Assembly (NCBI GenBank): GCA_963833115.1
Contig: CAWHWS010000002.1
Span: 620,001-684,000, forward strand
DNA: 64,000 nt
Reading direction: 5' to 3'
From: Hasllibacter sp963833115
GTDB lineage: Bacteria > Pseudomonadota > Alphaproteobacteria > Rhodobacterales > Rhodobacteraceae
Both the position numbers and the translations under genes were made by a program. The notes under the pieces are model-generated. The model was given only the letters and a program-made list of their open reading frames with translations. It made no database searches and had not been told where the DNA came from. Positions 61,284 through 64,000 of this stretch are shown here, piece after piece. Positions within the stretch are counted from its first letter, which is position 1, and each line of letters opens with the position of its first letter.

Positions 61284-62414
61284 TCACATCTTGCAGTCGG
61301 CGGCGTAGGCGTCGGCATGGTCCTCGAGGACCATCTCCCCGGACTCGTTGGTGATCACGCCGTCCTCCTCGATCACGGTGCGGATGAAGTAGTCCTGGAT
61401 CGGGTGCTGGTTCGGTCCGAAGCGGAACTCCCCGCGCGTGCTCTCGAAGTCGGCGGCGCGCAGCGCCTCGCGGAAGGCGTCCGCGTCCGAGACCTCGGCC
61501 ACCTCCAGCGCGCTGACCAGGAGGCGCGCGGTGTCGTAGGCCTGGCTCGCGTAGACGGACGGCAGGCGGCCGTAGGCCTCCTCGAAGGCCGGGACGAACT
61601 CGGCGTTGGCCGCGTTGTCCAGATCCTTGTTCCACTGGGACGTGTTCTTGACGCCCATCGCGGCCTCTCCGGCGGCGGCCAGGATCGTCTGGTCGAAGCT
61701 GAAGGCCGGGCCGATCAGGGGCAGGTCCACGCCGCTGTCGGCGTACTGCTTGAGGAAGGCGATCCCCATGCCGCCGGGCAGGAAGAAGTAGACCGAGTCG
61801 GCCCCCGACGCGCGGATCTGCGCGATCTCGGCGGCGTAGTCGGTCTGACCGAGCGTGGTCATCACCTCCCCGGCCAGCTCGCCCTCGTAGAGGCGCTTGT
61901 AGCCGTTGAGCCCGTCGATCCCGGCCGGGTAGTTCGGGGCCAGGATGAAGGAGTTGGCGTAGCCCGCGGAGTTGGCGTAGGCGCCCGCCGCCTCGTGCAG
62001 GGCGTCGTTCTGCCAGCTCACGTTGAAGTAGTTCTCATGGCAGCGCTCGCCGGCGAAGGCCGAGGGGCCGGCATTGGGCGAGAGGTAGAACTTGCCCTGG
62101 CCCGTCACCGACGGGACGATCGCCATCGCGATGTTGGAGAAGACGGGGCCCGTCATCACGTCGACGTCCTCGCTCAGGAGCAGCTCGTCGGACATCTGCA
62201 CGGCGATCTCGGGCTTCTGCTGGTCGTCCTTCACGACGACCTCGATGTCGTCCCGCCCCGACATCTCGATGCCGAGCATGAACCCGTCGCGGATGTCGAG
62301 CCCGAGGCCCGCGCCGCCGCCCGAGAGCGTGGTGACGAGCCCGACCTTCGTCTCGGCGAGGGCGGGGGCGGTCATCAGCGCGGCGAGCGCCGTGGCGGTG
62401 ATCAGTCGGGTCAT
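61284..62414 (-). CDS. livK: Periplasmic substrate-binding protein of the Liv-type transporter
   Basis: A 376-residue protein with a signal peptide ending in PALA-ET. It is a type I periplasmic binding fold (VGLVTTLSGGGAGLGLDIRDGF, DDQQKPEIAVQMSDELL, AYDTARLLVSALE). This group often binds aromatic acids or amides rather than leucine. It contains a Cys pair (ERCHEN and ADCKM) that could form a disulphide in the mature protein. It lies between kynA and the permeases in the same direction, consistent with uptake of a compound catabolised by this operon. Confidence 0.9.
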   Translation of the reverse strand: MTRLITATALAALMTAPALAETKVGLVTTLSGGGAGLGLDIRDGFMLGIEMSGRDDIEVVVKDDQQKPEIAVQMSDELLLSEDVDVMTGPVFSNIAMAIVPSVTGQGKFYLSPNAGPSAFAGERCHENYFNVSWQNDALHEAAGAYANSAGYANSFILAPNYPAGIDGLNGYKRLYEGELAGEVMTTLGQTDYAAEIAQIRASGADSVYFFLPGGMGIAFLKQYADSGVDLPLIGPAFSFDQTILAAAGEAAMGVKNTSQWNKDLDNAANAEFVPAFEEAYGRLPSVYASQAYDTARLLVSALEVAEVSDADAFREALRAADFESTRGEFRFGPNQHPIQDYFIRTVIEEDGVITNESGEMVLEDHADAYAADCKM

Positions 62415-62469
62415 CTGGTCTCTCCTTGTCGGTCCGCGCCCTCGTGGCGGGGCGCCTGAGGGGAAGTCT

Positions 62470-63303
62470 CTAGAGATCGGTGCGCAGGTGCCAGAGGTCG
62501 GGGAAGAGCTCGACCTCCAGCATGCGGCGCAGGTAGGCGACCCCCGAGGTGCCGCCCGTGCCGCGCTTGAAGCCGATGATCCGCTCGACGGTGGTGACGT
62601 GGTTGAAGCGCCAGCGGCGGAAGTAGTCCTCCAGATCCACCAGCTTCTCGCCCAGCTCGTAGAGCAGCCAGTGGGCGGCCGGGTCGCGGTAGACCGCGAG
62701 CCAGGCGGCGCGGACGGCCTCGTCCGGGGCGTGCGGCGCCGTGCGGTCGCGCGCGGCGGCGGCGCCGACGTCGAAGCCCGCCTCCGCCAGCGTGCCGATG
62801 GCGGCGTCGTAGAGGCTCGGCCGCGCCATCTCGGCCTCGAGCGCGGCCACCTCGTCCGGTCGGTGCGCGTGCTGGCGCAGCATGGCGGGGTTGCGGTTGC
62901 CCAGCACGAACTCGCAGGTCCGGTATTGATGCGACTGGAACCCGGAGGACGCGCCGAGCTCGCCCCGGAACTCGGTGTACTCGGACGGCGTCATCGTGCG
63001 CAGCACGTCCCAGGCGCCCATCATCTGCTCGAAGATGCGCGCGACGCGGGTGAGCATCTTGAACGCCGGGCGCAGCTCGCCGGCCTCGATCGCGGCGCGC
63101 GCGGCATGGAGCTCGTGGATCGCGAGGCGCATCCAGAGCTCGGTCGTCTGGTGCTGGACGATGAACAGCATCTCGTCGTGCGCGTCGGTCTTCGGGTGCT
63201 GCGCGCCCAGGATCGCGTCCAGGCCCAGGTAGTCGCCGTAGGACATGCGGCGCGCGAAGTCCTGCTCGGCGCCCTCGGCGGCGGGATCGTAGGGGCAGCT
63301 CAT
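62470..63303 (-). CDS. kynA: Tryptophan 2,3-dioxygenase
   Basis: A 277-residue haem dioxygenase opening the indole ring of tryptophan to N-formylkynurenine. Conserved parts include MSYGDYLGLDAILGAQHP, DEMLFIVQHQTTELWMRL, SSGFQSHQYRTCEFVLGNR, and RRWRFNHVTTVERIIGFKRG with the haem-ligating His region. The ATG overlaps the CoA ligase stop (ATGA). Kynurenine formamidase and kynureninase are not in the window and may lie upstream. Products would lead to anthranilate, the likely substrate of the adjacent ligase. Confidence 0.94.
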   Translation of the reverse strand: MSCPYDPAAEGAEQDFARRMSYGDYLGLDAILGAQHPKTDAHDEMLFIVQHQTTELWMRLAIHELHAARAAIEAGELRPAFKMLTRVARIFEQMMGAWDVLRTMTPSEYTEFRGELGASSGFQSHQYRTCEFVLGNRNPAMLRQHAHRPDEVAALEAEMARPSLYDAAIGTLAEAGFDVGAAAARDRTAPHAPDEAVRAAWLAVYRDPAAHWLLYELGEKLVDLEDYFRRWRFNHVTTVERIIGFKRGTGGTSGVAYLRRMLEVELFPDLWHLRTDL

Positions 63304-64000
63304 GCCGGCGTCCGCAAGGCGAAGCGCTGGATCTTGCCCGTCTGGGTCTTGGGCAGGGCATCGACGAAGACGATCCGCCGAGGGTACTTGTAGGGCGCGA
63401 TGACGGCCTTCACGTGGTCCTGCAACGCCTTCGCGTCGGCGCTCGCGCCAGGCGCGAGGACGACGTGCGCCTCCACGATCTGCCCGCGCTCCGCGTCCGG
63501 CGCCCCGATCACCGCGCATTCGGCGACGGCGGGGTGCGACAGGAGCGCAGCCTCCACCTCGGGCCCGGCGATGTTGTAGCCGGCGCTCACGATCATGTCG
63601 TCGTTGCGCGCGGCGAAGCGGAACGTCCCGTCCGGATCGCGCACGAAGCTGTCGCCGGTGACGTTCCAGCCGCCCTCCACGTAGCCCTCCTGCCGGTCGT
63701 CCGCGAGGTAGCGGCAGCCCGTCGGCCCGCGCACCGCGAGGCGGCCGACCGTGCCGTCCGGCACGTCGCCGCCGCCCGGGCCGATGACCTTCGCCTCGTA
63801 GCCGGGCACGGGGCGGCCCGTCCGGCCCGGCCCATGATCGTCGAGACGATTGGAGAGGAAGATGTGCAGCATCTCGGTCGCGCCGATGCCGTCGAGGATG
63901 GGCACCCCGGTGCGGCGCACCCACTCGTCGTGGACGGGCGCGGGCAGCGTCTCCCCGGCGGAGACGGCGACGCGCAGGGAGGAGAGGTCCGCGCCCTCGT
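63300..64000 (-). CDS. Acyl-CoA ligase (2-aminobenzoate/benzoate-CoA ligase type), N-terminus cut off
   Basis: The C-terminal 233 or so residues of an AMP-forming acyl-CoA synthetase are visible; the start lies beyond 64000. Motifs are VSAGETLP, LDGIGATEMLHIF, GRLAVRGPTGCRYL, a DDMIVSAGYNIAGPEVEA hinge and PKTQTGKIQRF with the catalytic Lys. The GATEMLH segment is typical of benzoate- and 2-aminobenzoate-CoA ligases. Overlap with kynA suggests it activates anthranilate made from tryptophan. Benzoate or salicylate are alternatives. Confidence 0.85.
   Translation of the reverse strand, partial: EGADLSSLRVAVSAGETLPAPVHDEWVRRTGVPILDGIGATEMLHIFLSNRLDDHGPGRTGRPVPGYEAKVIGPGGGDVPDGTVGRLAVRGPTGCRYLADDRQEGYVEGGWNVTGDSFVRDPDGTFRFAARNDDMIVSAGYNIAGPEVEAALLSHPAVAECAVIGAPDAERGQIVEAHVVLAPGASADAKALQDHVKAVIAPYKYPRRIVFVDALPKTQTGKIQRFALRTPA

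Noticed and set aside
1..64000. tRNA, rRNA and riboswitch genes
   Set aside because: I scanned intergenic spaces for tRNA-like arms and common riboswitch cores and saw none; a covariance-model search would be needed to be certain.

Overview
The window is very GC-rich (well over 70 percent by eye). Its gene content and order (argG, ilvA, hslO-NUDIX-cca, comF-grxC-ubiG, a small secreted protein next to hemH, many 4-bp ATGA/GTGA overlaps) suggest an aerobic alphaproteobacterium, most likely in or near the Rhodobacterales. That placement is inferred from gene content, not from a marker gene.

Layout. 1-9.5 kb: two divergent operons that together form a nearly complete staphyloxanthin-like C30 carotenoid pathway. 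HpnC/HpnD/HpnE would make squalene; CrtN-like and CrtP-like enzymes, an aldehyde dehydrogenase, a glycosyltransferase and an acyltransferase would finish the pigment. A 19-bp dyad lies between the operons. 9.4-17.7 kb: a membrane protein, wecB-wecC for UDP-ManNAcA, a SpoIIAA-like protein, a free-standing adenylation-thiolation-reductase enzyme and an SDR. 17.7-29.7 kb: a field of decayed genes around one intact-looking ABC-2 exporter. I recognise a broken sodium-pump-type rhodopsin, remnants of crtI, crtY and blh (C40 carotenoid and retinal synthesis), a broken trkH, fasciclin and PRC-barrel remnants, a broken RND pump and an IS5-family transposase remnant next to it. Substitutions in these remnants look biased from A:T to G:C, so they keep the local base composition. 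29.7-33.5 kb: a Rieske-FAD oxidoreductase, 1.1 kb without a recognisable gene, and a spore photoproduct lyase-like radical SAM enzyme.

33.6-54.4 kb is mostly housekeeping: argG, a phosphoribosyltransferase-HAD fusion, ilvA, an HPt/response-regulator phosphatase pair, two NUDIX genes, hslO, cca, an ABC exporter, an RNA methyltransferase, a NavAb-type sodium channel, two L,D-transpeptidases, a CAP lipoprotein, hemH, a frameshifted methyltransferase, comF, grxC, ubiG and a proline iminopeptidase. 54.4-64 kb is one long minus-strand catabolic run: CoA ligase (cut by the window edge), kynA, livK-H-M-G-F, thioesterase, nitrilase, gentisate-type dioxygenase and FAH-family hydrolase. It reads as tryptophan/anthranilate-type aromatic breakdown through CoA thioesters and a gentisate-like ring cleavage.

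The most interesting themes are the squalene-route C30 pigment cluster beside a dead rhodopsin/C40/retinal cassette, the apparent mutational signature of the dead genes, and two unrelated 27-bp tandem repeats at gene 3' ends whose units each form a hairpin.
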